A stretch of 64,000 nt of DNA, taken from the NCBI GenBank assembly GCA_001683735.1, contig LUGG01000006.1:1922001-1986000 (forward strand). The letters are read 5' to 3'. The notes under the pieces are model-generated. The model was not told the origin of the DNA and did not search any database. It worked only from the letters and a program-made list of their open reading frames with translations. How positions within the stretch are numbered: the stretch's first letter is position 1; every line of letters starts with the position of its first letter. The DNA is from Grifola frondosa. Lineage: Eukaryota > Basidiomycota > Agaricomycetes > Polyporales > Grifolaceae. Shown one piece after another: positions 11,991 to 23,025 of the stretch. The translations under genes were made by a program, and so were the position numbers.

Positions 11991-14506
11991 ATGTCTGACG
12001 ATACCACCATATGTGCTCTTTCTGACAAGCCTGGTGAAGGCTGTCAGAAAATATTTCTGAACAAGAAATCTATTGGTCTATGTGGCCAATGCACAGTTCT
12101 GTTTAATGCGAAACCAGGAAGTGGCGATTATGAGAAGAAATTGGTGCGTAATCAGTCTCATTGCATATTAGTTTAACTGATAACTATATTAAATTATTTA
12201 GAAGTGGAAACAGTGCACCGACTGTGGTGTTTGTGGTCGCCGAATGGATTCCAGTCGCTGTGGCTGCTGTGAGAAGGAAGGTATGTTATGTGCTTTGCAT
12301 CCTCCATTAATTTATCTGAGCCTGTTTGTAGTTGATGAGCTGCAAGGCTGTGTGAACGAAGTTGTCATCACTGCTCAACAGCAATGATCCGAAGCCCTGT
12401 CACACTGCATGAAGCGAGATTCAAATGGAGCACTTAGAAGTAACGCGATTCCTATGCAACTAAATCCTCTTGCTTCTATTGCAGCTCAGCCACAGCTCCC
12501 ATTGACAACTCAAGCCTTGAATCAAGCTCGCCATATTGTCAATGGTACCTCCGTGCATGGTAACTCAACTCATGCACGTCAAATCAATGTACATATGGAG
12601 GTACGTATTGATGGCAAGATCAGCTCATGGCTTGGGCCAAGGACAGCACAATTTGATGAAGGGATCACTATGGATGGTGCGTAGAATTGTTATTTCCGAG
12701 GATAGCACTGACAAAGATTGCAGAGCTTATTGTTGCCAATTTATGTGGTTGGAATGCGAAATGGACAAAGAAATATTCTAGAAGCCTTACAATGTAGGTT
12801 TATATATTTTTGCATTGGTGATAACTGGAACTAATGTTTCTTAAGTGAGGATACAGACCTTCGCTTTCACAGCAATCGGAATGTAATTCTCGGAACAGAG
12901 CATCTTACACTCAGTGATTTCTATGATACTCATGCAAAGTCAAAACTGCATGAGGTTTACTTCACGAGGCTTCCGAAAAGTGTTCCTGTCCTGAAAGGGA
13001 GTAAGATTCCTCTTTTAGCCTTAGAAGTGTGGATTGATACATCTTCGGTATGCTCACATTTTATTTAATCCCGGTTTCATGACTGAAACCACTTATTTAT
13101 GATTAGTATCATGATCGTGGACTTGATATGGACACGACTATAAGTGCAATGGTGCCCAAAAGGGTTGGCATCGATACACGGCTTCAGGGCAAGAGGCGGA
13201 ATGCGGGTGATCTGGCATCCAGTGCTAATGTTCCGGACCCGAAGAGGATTCGTCGTAAGTGTCAATAAATCTCTATATCAAGTTTTGCTTACTTACATTA
13301 ACAGTTGGTTCTCACGTGTTACAATCTGCATATCAGCATCGAAGTTCCTTCAATGCACCTATTGAGAACACCTCAGCTATTAAACTGCTGTACACATCTT
13401 GCAAGACACTGGATCTTACTGGTGAAGTAGAGATGCACTTCAGGAAGGTAAGCCAGACAGAGGTTGTGGCCGCTCAGCTCGGTGATGAGAGCTACCATCA
13501 AGGCAAGACAAAATTAGTATACAAAGTTTGTGTTTGTCATGTGCTCGAACATGACAGATGATTGACTGATGTACTTTTCTAGCTTACAGTTGATGGTCAG
13601 GATAAGCCCTACGTTGCAAAGCGCTTTTTCGACATCGGAGCGGGCTCTAAGGGACAGGTCAACCCTAACGAGAACAGGAACAATCTTCACGCTGAGCTTA
13701 GACATCTCAAATTGGGGCAATGGTTCCTGAGCAAATTCTATGATCATGCACGAGAGCTTGGTGCAGAGGTTTTTGAAGGTGAGTGAACTCTTGCACCAAT
13801 AGCATCAAGAATATCACTCAATGTGCGTGACTTAGAATTCGAATTTGCCAGTGCATCATTAGCTCGCAAGGTCATTGAAGGCTCGGAGAAGCCATCAATA
13901 GCATCTGGGTACCATGTCGACAAGATCAATACTATTGACATTGATGATCCCAAAGATGGTGTCTATTGGCTAATCGAGGAGCGTCGCTCACCAATTGTCA
14001 CTAGATTCACCAGCACTATGGTGCATCCTTGGGCTCGAGGAAAACAGGCCATCACAATCAGTGCATTTGCTCACTTCGTGTATGTGTACAGTGGTGGAAA
14101 TGTGGTCATTGCGGATATTCAAGGTAATGCTACAACTGTTACTATTTGCTCGACATTTTCTAATTGCTATATAGCATCTTCCACATTATCGCATGACCCA
14201 CGTCATCCCAATGTCCAGGTTCTGTTTGATATTATGACGCACACAGGAAGGGTAAGTATCTACTCTAGACCAGTATCTACAATAAATTAATCTTTATTCA
14301 GATCGAGTGGTGTAGGTGATCACGGTCAGGCTGGTATCGACGCGTTCGTACATCAGCATAGGTGTCAAGAGATTTGTACGGCACTACAGCTAAATCTGGG
14401 CCTTAGCGGTGTAAGCTTTGTCGGTGATATAGCCTCGCATGGACAGGAAGGTGATGATGATGAGGGTTCTCAAGGCGAGAATGAGAAGGGTGATGAAGAG
14501 GAGTAA
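11991..14506 (+). pseudogene. Alpha-type protein kinase (broken)
   Basis: Eleven exons can be followed: 11991-12143, 12202-12280, 12332-12676, 12724-12793, 12846-13047, 13107-13254, 13305-13525, 13583-13778, 13836-14123, 14175-14251 and 14302-14506. The N-terminus is Cys-rich (CGQC, CTDCGVCGRR, CGCC) and may bind zinc. The C-terminal half is an alpha-kinase (MHCK/EF2-kinase) domain: KTKLVYKL then the ATP-site lysine in YVAKRFF, YWLIEERRS, VVIADIQ, and the zinc-binding end GQAGIDAFVHQHRCQEIC. An acidic tail follows. A TGA interrupts exon 3 at 12385-12387, and the last splice junction is one base out of frame, so a full product is unlikely. Such kinases are greatly expanded in Agaricomycetes. 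Confidence 0.85.
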
Positions 14507-16430
14507 TTTCGCTCATGTATAAACAGAATGCCTAAGTTTTCTCAGTTCATCGGAGCTCGATGTAGTCGCAATCATATTTTGTAATTGATTGTTTGTGCTT
14601 GCATTATCCTGGCTTGCCGCTTAGCTCTATGTCAACTTTCTCCTCCACACTCACTGCCTATCAATCTTTCAGTACCCAGCACTGAGTCGCATTGCGGACG
14701 ATGGCCTAGCATTAGGCTGGTTGTTACACGCCGTGAAAAGCTGACGCATACCCTCTTATCTAGTCTTGCTACTGGGTTTCTCTGAAGTTTGCCAGCGGTC
14801 ACGCCTGCTGTGGGCTGTTGCATGTCTGCGGCACTGTTAATTGTAAGTACTTACTGTATTGCCATGCGATATAAACCCCAGATGTTTGCTCCAATGCTCA
14901 AGTCTGCCTCGATTCCATCCGCACAGGAGGAATATGATGTTGCCGATGCAGTACATACTGCAGCATCAGTGATATCTATGCCTCATTCAGCTCTGTACAT
15001 CAGATTCTTTCCTACCATTTCTGCTGACCTCATTCCACTGCCAACCTCACGCACGCTACCGCGAGCTGTCTTCATATGCTCAAATGTCCTCGTTGTCAGT
15101 GACAAGGTTGTTGGTGAGCAGTACAATGTGTTTTCTTTATTCCGTATACCCTCTGATGCTGGTGTATCAAGGCGCAAAGATTCATTACAACCTGCGTGTC
15201 ATTGAAACTCTTGTCGGCGCACAGGTGCTGGCTCTTCGGCTTGGCTTGATGCTTGCCCCCTCTGATCGGCCAACCTTCCGTGAGGTTCTCGGATGGTGGC
15301 TGGAAGTCCCTGAGGAGAAGGGCGGCCGACTCTCATCAACCCTGATATGCTGCGCTCAGGGCTGGAGTGAATTCTAGTTGAGACTGAGAAGCTCAGGCCG
15401 AGCGATGTTGTCGATGGGCAAGAGGGCTGACTAATATGGCAGAGATGGTGCAGTGGAGTGGGCTCACAGAAGCGCAGTCCACGAGCTGTATCTCTCCTGG
15501 GTTGACGGTGTGTATTTCTTGTCCTCTCTGCTGAGGGTGGCTGTCGGACATGATGCTTCATAGTCGAAGTGACACAAGGCGTGAACGTTCAACATTCACG
15601 CTCAGCAGTCGCACCGTCGTTTTACGTGTTGCACACCTGGCCTAGCATGTTCCGTCTCCAGAGTTTTAGCATCGACACTTCAACATGGTTCTCTCTTTGT
15701 GCAGCATACATCCGAACTGTGCTTCTAACGTGGTCGAATTTCACAGACACATGCACACACCGTCCTGCCCACATTGTGTGGAGCATGCTCTCTGCGCAGC
15801 TCGTATCTGTGTGTGTACTCACCATCACTAGCACACACTGCATTCACATACATGCCTCTGCTTCCATCCAGCGCTGCTCCCGTTTCCCATCTCTTCGAGA
15901 TCTACCATCGATTCCCACTGTACACAGCAACAGTGAGCATGACACAGATATCCAGCAAAACCAAACGCTCACCGTGTGCATGTCGAGTGGTGTGCAAGCA
16001 TGGTGCCCGGTCGTCGAATGCAGAGAAAGCATCCAACGAGTGACAGCATGGGTAGCGAATGACGTCGCTAGCGAACTCGAGAGGCAGGAGGTGAGGGCGA
16101 ATGGAGAGCGCAGGTGCTGTGGGCCTGCCTTCATGTGCTACTGCTGAAACATGGCGACGCATGTTGACGTACGCTCTAGCATGCCTGCGCTCATGCCTGG
16201 CACATTCTTCTGGTGGGCATTGCTTCACTCCTGTGTGGATCATGCTTGTGCAGGGTCCATTCACCCATTTGCCACCCACAGTCCCGATCACGATGAACCT
16301 TGTGCCATTGACGCCCTCATCGTTGCACTACCAGGTGAGAAATCTGCATTCCTGGTGCCATTCAAGATGTTCTACGATCGCTCACCTGCAGCGTGAGCCG
16401 AAGCACAACATCAAGCCTCATCTCCTTCGC
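14507..16430. other. Unidentified; scattered coding-like ORFs
   Basis: Several plus-strand stretches have protein-like composition (about 14880-15110, with ALYIRFFPTISADLIPLP; 15180-15370, with RVIETLVGAQVLALRLGLML; 16020-16100; 16280-16396, with GEKSAFLVPFKMFYD), but they do not join into a frame and no family was recognised. This may be another eroded multi-exon gene. Confidence 0.3.
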
Positions 16431-16439
16431 CTCACTCAT

Positions 16440-17330
16440 CGCAAGGGTATAATTGAGGCCTGGCCTAAACCGGCGTGCCTCCATGATGTAGTGCAGTGGG
16501 AGGAGCCTCGAGATGCAATGAGCCATGCATGGAAGGTGACACTCGAGAACAGCTCATCCTGCAGACTGCGCACCACCTCATCATGCGACCTCTGTGCCCA
16601 GCGCGGAAATGCCCCCGTTGAGCCCCGCCGTCGAGCGCTTTTAGCACGCAGTACCGCCACTTGTGCGGCGGGCCCTTGGCCACCTATGCACCATCTCCCC
16701 CCGGCAGTGTAGGGGGGTATGCGCATGATGCAGTCAGGCCCGAGACCGTCGCGTTGGTCTTTCTCCATCAGCCCAAGCTGCAGCTTATCGGGCATGCAGA
16801 GGAGTGAGTGCAGCTCGAGGCTGGACTCCTCGACGAAGCGCTGGGTGAGCGCCTTCATCATCTGCAGTTGAAGATACACGGGGTTGAGAAACTCGGAAAG
16901 GAAGGATAGGTGCATCTCGGAGAGCGGGTCTTCCGGGAGGGGCAGGTTGACAGCATCGGGATGACTTAAATTCGGTCTGCGTTGAGGTCTATGGCATTCG
17001 GTCGGTCAGAGCGTGAGTCTCGTGGGTGCACACAGACAAGACAAGATGACGCACAAGTTGCTCACACAAGCTCTTGAGCTTGGGTGTGTCTTCAGGCATG
17101 TAGCCCTCCTTGCCCGGCTAGATGGAATGGAACCACCCGCTGATGCTGAGGCACTGCCGGCCGTCCTCGTCCTCGCCCTCACCCATGATGACTTCCTCGA
17201 CAGAGTGGAAGCTCTTGCCCGGCTGCACCTCGAAGAAGACGAACTGGTTCCAGCAGGGCCGGGATGGTCTTGGCGGGGATGGACTCTGGCTCGGGCACAC
17301 TATCATGAGGGGACAAGGTATGTCTTGCTA
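16440..17330 (-). pseudogene. TPA1/OFD1 prolyl hydroxylase (broken)
   Basis: Remnant of the 2-oxoglutarate/iron prolyl hydroxylase that modifies ribosomal protein uS12. On the minus strand the order is: [12 protein letters not shown] (frame 1), a one-base shift, then [20 protein letters not shown] (carrying the distal iron-binding His), LSISGWFHS, then in the second oxygenase-like domain HLSFLSEFLNPVYLQLQ, FVEESSLELHSLL, RRDGLG-like QRDGLGPD, KGPPHKWRYC (another frame shift) and VRSLQDELFSS. At least three frameshifts and the loss of the first Fe-binding motif show it is dead. The N-terminal exons are not found upstream of 17400. Confidence 0.8.
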
Positions 17331-17596
17331 GAGTGTTCCTTGATATCTGCCTGATTAACACATAATATTTAGGACTTCCTCAGTCCCGCACGCTGCATGC
17401 TGGAGGGCAGGTGTGCTCTTATGATTTAGTTTATTTCTTGTTCAATATACTCTTGCAATATATTTTCTGTTGCTTGCTTTGTTTGAAGGCCTTGGCATGT
17501 GCTGTGCTTGAATTTTCGCCACTGTGCCACTCTGCCACTTTGTCTCAAACCTTCACCTCAACCTCACCTTGATCTGCTGCCTTCATCACTAACATA

Positions 17597-19231
17597 ATGC
17601 CTGGTAATCCTCTTCGAGCCGGTGCTGATAACAGAAGTAATAATGCTGCGGGAAAGAATGGTGTCGACAACGGCTCTTGTGCATCATTTGATTTTCTTTT
17701 TGGTTATGTTTCATTCATAGAATCATGGTTGGTTAGGGCCTGCGGAAGAAGTTCTGAAGTCGGCACTGATGGACTTCTCGAAGCAAAGACTGCCAGTTAA
17801 ATTGCGGCTTGCAAGCCTGAAATCTATGTTCGGACTGGATATCAAGTAAGTTCAGTGGTTTGAACTATCCGGGATTTTACCTGATATGAGGCAGACCAAC
17901 AACTTTGCATAATCTCAACAAGAAATTCAATGTTCCGTCTTCTCGCCGCAAGATGCCACAGGATGTCGCAGACCAGCTTGTCTTGAATAAGATGAGTGAC
18001 CTCAATGATCAAGCTGGTCGCTGGGGTGTTCAACGGACCATGGATGCACTTGCCAAGGATGGTACACCGGTGCCTCGGTATGCTTGAACTTCTGCTATAC
18101 TCTTTCTGTTTCTATTGAGACTGACCTTTCTTAGACGTGTCATCCATGAGGTGATGCATGACAATGAACCCGATGCAGTCGATGCTCGCTTTCCAGGCAA
18201 GAAGAAGATTTCGCATGCCAAACTCTCATCCATTGGGCCATTTCATGAGGTAAATTGTGATGGTCATGACAAGCTCGGAATGTTCACTCTCCAAATGGGT
18301 CCTGTCACCCTGCCCATTTATGGCATGAAGGATAAGTGGAGTGATGTAAGCTCCATTTGGTTGTGATTCCAAATAACCGTAATGCAGTTGTTGTTGGACA
18401 TGTATTTCTGGACTTTGTGGAAATTTTCGGCTGTAAGTTGTATCTCTATGCCTGTTTGGTTCCAGCTAATCAATCATTCACAGCTGTTCCTATTCAAATT
18501 ACTGTAGATAAGGGATCAGAGACAGGCAATATGTTTGCATTTTAGACTGCCCTCAGGTTTGCAGTGTTTCTTGTATATCCCTGTGTCATATCAATTAACA
18601 CAGACCTCTGGTCTTACAGGCAGATATTTGCCCCAGAGCTGGATGCTGATGCAGTCCCTAGTTTTGTTGCATTACTGAGTACTCGCAATATCCCTATTGA
18701 AGGTGCCTGGCATTGGTTTCGCGAGCAAACTGGTCGAACCCTATTCCATCATGTTACACAGGGGAAAATGCTTAATATATTCAATCCTAATAATGAGGTC
18801 CACATGTGCGTGTCATTTTGGTGTTAATTGGACTTATTATTGATATCCTATCTAGTAAGTTATTCAACTGGATTTGGCCACCTATCATTCAGCAAGAGCT
18901 CGATAAGTTCCGTGACTCCTGGAACATGCACACAGTCTGAAAGCAATGCAACAAGGTCATGCCATCAGGGTCCACACCCACCATGTTTTTCACATCACCT
19001 GAAATGTGGGGAGGTAAACGAGTTTCCATGCCAGTTCTGAAGATTGCTGTGAATGCACTCCGGGAAACTTTGCCCATCACATGGGAGGAAGCTTTTCGTT
19101 TCATTGATGATGAGTTTGCAGCCTTCGCCAATGGGGTATTCGAGGAACTCGGTAAACCTATTATTGATGTCGGGACAGCTTGGTCAGTTTTCGAAAGGAT
19201 GGCTTTGATCTTATGTGAACAGCTACTGTAG
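17597..19231 (+). pseudogene. rve-type integrase-core protein (broken)
   Basis: A DDE integrase-like protein of the kind found as single cellular-looking genes in many fungi. Exons: 17597-17660, 17737-17845, 17895-18077, 18135-18545 region, then on to 19231. Catalytic residues visible: D in EVNCDGHDKLG, D in ITVDKGSETG, E in NIPIEGAWHWF (43 positions after the second D). Three lesions: a one-base frameshift at about 18346-18350 (between MKDKWSD and LHLVVIPNNR), TAG at 18543-18545 where GNMFAF(Q)TALR is expected, and TGA at 18938-18940. Both stops fit a C-to-T change. The downstream part (VMPSGSTPTMFF...) remains in frame. It lies in a cluster of other pseudogenes. Confidence 0.8.
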
Positions 19232-19269
19232 TGCTAAATAACATCTATATTTCATCATTCTAATCTCTT

Positions 19270-19560
19270 CTATGTGTCTCGGCAAACTAAGATGCGGATT
19301 AGGATGAGACGAAGGGAGGATCGGAAATGACTGGTTTGACACTCTGATGGTCCTAACCTTCCCCGCTTTCTTCGCATCAGTGAGCGCATGCCAGGCCTTG
19401 AGCCACTTTTCTTTGCCTGAGAGCAGGCTGTGGATGAGGTAGAGATCGAGGTGGTCTGCATATGGCATACTCTCGATTACAAACAAGTGAGCGTTGCGGC
19501 GGGATGGAGAACTACTCCAAATTTATCGAGGGAGTCCTGCACGGCCACGAGCGTGCTCTC
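19270..19560 (-). pseudogene. Aldo-keto reductase fragment
   Basis: Two short blocks typical of NADPH-dependent aldo-keto reductases: GYESTLVAVQDSLDKFG at the upstream side and, after what looks like a 45-base intron, HLDLYLIHSLLSGKEKWLKA, ALTDAKKAGKVRTIRVSN and HIEEIR. These cover the part after the catalytic Tyr/Lys region (LYLIH strand and G-x-SN motif, here R-V-S-N). The catalytic residues and both ends of the barrel are absent. Confidence 0.8.
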
Positions 19561-19569
19561 ATACCCGCA

Positions 19570-20135
19570 CCCTGGATGGTATATCTTTGATGCTTGTGAT
19601 CAGGCCCATCAGTCGGAGTTTTAGGTCCATGCACAAAGGCGAGAGAGCAGATATGAAAGTCAGAACAATGGCGGTGGCACTGTGGCACGAAGGTTTGGCA
19701 AGCTGCGATGTGATTTTGAACCGTGAAGCTCCGGTGCACCTTACTCAGCGCGATTGCCTTCACGTCTCACACTCATCTCACACTGCGTCTACCCCAAGTT
19801 ATTCTGCGACTGTGTTTCACTGCATTTCTTTACTGTGACTATGTTTTACACTGCGACTGCGACCGCATTTCCGAGTACTGCGACTGCATTTCCGAGAGGC
19901 ACGAGGAGTTCGTGCAAGCCTCGTGTTCGGTCTCACGCTGTCGCGAATAGAGCTGAGTTATCCTTGTGTCCCCTTTCCGAGTTCCATTCCCCATCCCTTC
20001 GTATCTACATTCGTATTCACACTTCACATTCGGAACCAAGACGAGAAGCTGTTAGGCCCATTCGCGACATAACTCATAACTTCCGATCCATGCTACAGCC
20101 ACTTCGCATACAGAGAGTGTGAGTGGTTTTATTAT
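19570..20135. other. Intergenic; short tandem duplication
   Basis: Around 19848-19900 two imperfect copies of a 25-bp unit (ACTGCGACTGC...ATTTCCGAG) lie in tandem. The open frames here are low-complexity and were not taken as genes. Confidence 0.4.
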
Positions 20136-20139
20136 ATAG

Positions 20140-20350
20140 GTTTTAGTTCAGATCCCGTTCGAGTCTTATCACCGCATAGTTGAAGTTGTCCTGGAACAAC
20201 AAGGGCACCTGTGCCATGTGGGCCATCAGCTGGACATGATGGAGTGAACGGGTGAGCAGGATGATGCACCTCGACCAAGCAGATGTCTATGGAGCAGTTG
20301 ATAAGGTCATTGCAGATGTCCACCTCCGGGTGCTCTGTGAGGATCTTGTG
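20140..20350 (-). pseudogene. eIF2B epsilon fragment (upstream part)
   Basis: On the minus strand ILTEHPEVDICNDLINCSID ICLVEV is followed, in another frame, by LFQDNFNYAVIRLERD. In eIF2B epsilon these two segments are adjacent and directly precede the DLLxKNIFCY segment, which is found at 10.7 kb. The fragment stops at the point where the other begins. Whether the two are halves of one gene separated by later insertions, or two independent relics, cannot be settled by reading. Confidence 0.7.
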
Positions 20351-20587
20351 CAGGATGTTAGCAGTTACATGTTATAGCAGATTTGCGATATTGGACCACA
20401 TAGTACTTGCCATTGCACGACGCGGACCTTGAGAGCAGCCGGTGATGACAATGTCACATGAAAATTTCAGAGGCATGCACATCAGGAAAAAAACACTATA
20501 CTTCATAGTTCCAGGTAGTCTCAGTTGTTCGTCGAGTATAATAGCAAAGGCCCCTACTTCCGAGTTTGGATAGTTTCGCACGTCATC

Positions 20588-20610
20588 TCTCTAGCACTCG
20601 ATAGTAATGC
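20588..20610 (-). repeat. Left inverted end of Plavaka element (tentative)
   Basis: Inverted match to 26203-26234: the GATAGTAAYGC core agrees at 10 or more positions, plus the CTCTAGCAC/CTCGAGCAC side. Confidence 0.4.
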
Positions 20611-20827
20611 CGACTAACAATCGGGCACTCACGAGTTCAAGTGAATCTACCCTACAGACAAAGTATTTTGAAATAGTTTGTTATCTCCTTATTTTGTTAG
20701 ACCTCTTGAGGGACAGCTGGTTCGAGATAGATGGCGCAAATAAGGCTATTCAACCTAAACTGTATATTGCACGCAAATTGACTGTGCTCCAAGAAAAGAA
20801 CAATGTTTGACCAATAAAATGTATTCT

Positions 20828-22828
20828 CTACGCCAATCCATCCATGTCACCCTCAGCGCCGCTATCATCCTCACTATCTGTAAGACCGCTGCGACCCTGT
20901 AACTCCAACTGCGCTGCCTTCATGGCATTCTCGGACACGGACCTGTTTACGACACTGTCGGCCATCGCACCAGCAATGCGACTATCATCGGAACAGGTAT
21001 TAGCAATTGAATAAATATACTGGATAGATATTCAATAACGTACCGAGCGCGGTCATGCCACTTTTTCCGAATGTTCGTCACGACCTGCGGAGCCGACTTT
21101 TCCCAGCGCTGAAGGTCGCCAAGATAGTTGAGATAAACATCCTTGTGATCGGACTCTCGAAATTGGGCTTGAACATGTTTGCCAGTGGACCATTCGTCAA
21201 TGTTCGCTGAGATCTGATGCGAGTAAGTAGAAGCGCCAGCAGCAAATCAGACCGACAACGTATGACTGTGAGAATAAATGCTATCGTAACCATCGGAATC
21301 GGTTCGAAGTATTTTCGGAACTCCACGCCAAGAGAGCGCGTATTCTTGAAGAATGCCTTCTGGATGAGTTCGGAGATGTAGGGATGCTGTGTGAATCCTG
21401 AACGTGCGCCGGATATGACATCCAAGTTCTAGGACATGGTCGTCAGCAGGAATGATGGGTAGTTTTGTACTATACACATACCTTGTAATGGAAGGCGGAG
21501 TCATTCGTGAGTTCCCGGTATCGTTGTAAGTTCTTGCGTTCTGTGCTCTTCTTGTCACCGAGAACAAAGTGATATGCCTTTTGTGTTGATGTGCGTGCGA
21601 GTCCACGATGTCGCCATGAGCATTAGACTTCCGCGTCGTAATCTTTGTATATGTAAGAACAATATAACTTATTGGAGAATTCAGAGAGTGACGAACCAGA
21701 CGAATCATCCTCTCCGTCAACTCAAATTGTTGCGGGTCTTCGCGTGCAGCGCAAACTGTCCTCCAGATTTCACGCGCCTATTCTCCGGTTTCCTGCGGGT
21801 TCGGAAAGGGATTAATAGTATACATAAAACACTCAAAGATTTGAATTGCTTCGATAAGGAGTAGTTTGACATGGTCTTCGTAATCGTGAACCTTTGGCCG
21901 TCCTGCTGGTTGTTCACCTCCGCGGAACAGTGCTGGCTTAAGAGCTGTAACATCAACAGCGAGAGCACTAGAAGAGGATGGTTGAACCTGTGGTTGAGAG
22001 GACTGGGGATGTGTGGATGAAGGGGAGGGAACAACTTGCACGTGAGATGATGCCACATGCTGACGAGTGATGCATGTGATGCGGGGTGTTGCGGAAGGTG
22101 TATTTGTGTCCCCATTGGCATGGGAGGAGCTATGAGGTGATGGGGAAGATAGCTCACGAGGTTCGAATACTTGACGAGGAGTACTTGTAATTGGTGTTGA
22201 CAGCGCACCACGGTCTCGCAGTGTTGACGTTGATAGTGCACCGTGGTTTCGCGGCGTTGAGGGATTGTAATCGCCTTCCCGCCATAGTGGATTGATGCGT
22301 GTAGTGGGGGAGGCCGCAGCGTCTGCATGCTGATGGAAGGACCCTTGCGAATCTAAATATATGAGTATTTGTATGTGAGTCTACATAGTTATGGTGATCA
22401 CTTACTGCGGAATGTAAAGAAACTGTCACATCCTCCTCTTCTGACTCGAGCGGAAGATGCTCAAAATCCCTCTCTCCATTATCATCTTCAGCATTGCTTT
22501 GTGACGCTGCCGTCTTGCCTTCAGCTACGAGTTTTTTGAGCTCCTTGAGCTGACGGCGCAGGCTTTGTACCTCCGTAGCTTGTCGTTCTTGATTCTTCAG
22601 ATCTGCATAGCCTATTAATGAAGTGATATCAGACTATTGAAAACTCGCACCTATTTGCTGCTGTTTTGTTGATGGTTGGCGGACTGTGCGTGTGCGTTCC
22701 TCGAGCACTTCATTTGCACTGAGATCATCACGAGACTTTCTTGGTCTTTTGGAGACAGACGGCACCTGGATGTCTTCATCCCCCAACTCTGAGCTATCGG
22801 CGTCGTCAGGAATTGAGTGTTTCGCCAT
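20828..22828 (-). pseudogene. DUF6532 protein of the Plavaka element (broken)
   Basis: Starts at ATG 22828 (MAKHSIPDDADSSEL...), diverging from the transposase with about 200 bp between the two starts. The N-terminus is acidic, followed after a 39-base intron by a coiled coil (VQSLRRQLKELKKLV), a long Ser/Thr/Pro-rich linker, then a conserved domain: RPKVHDYEDHVKLLLIEAIQ, AREIWRTVCAAREDPQQFEL, TERMIRLVRHSL, and further exons with FTQHPYISELIQKAFF, FEPIPMVTIAFILTVIR and a C-terminal acidic tail ending at 20828. A TAG at 21778-21780 interrupts the domain just before AREIW, where Trp is expected, and one upstream splice junction is out of frame. Its role in the element is unknown; such genes commonly accompany basidiomycete transposases. 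Confidence 0.7.
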
Positions 22829-23025
22829 GAATAAGAGGGGAAAGGGAGAGAATAAGCATACATATTGAACGAGCAAGAAAATTTTTGACGCGAGAATGGA
22901 GGTTTCCTCGTTCAGCTGCGCAATGCGCTCAATGCGGGTGGGCGCACCCTCAATGCGGCTCGGTGTTGTCCTCGCGCCATATTATTCTCACACCATGTCA
23001 TCCTCCTAGCTTTCTCCCCTATACA

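Noticed and set aside
21717..22328. 203-codon ORF overlapping the DUF6532 gene
   Set aside because: Alternative frame; the domain-bearing frame is the other one.
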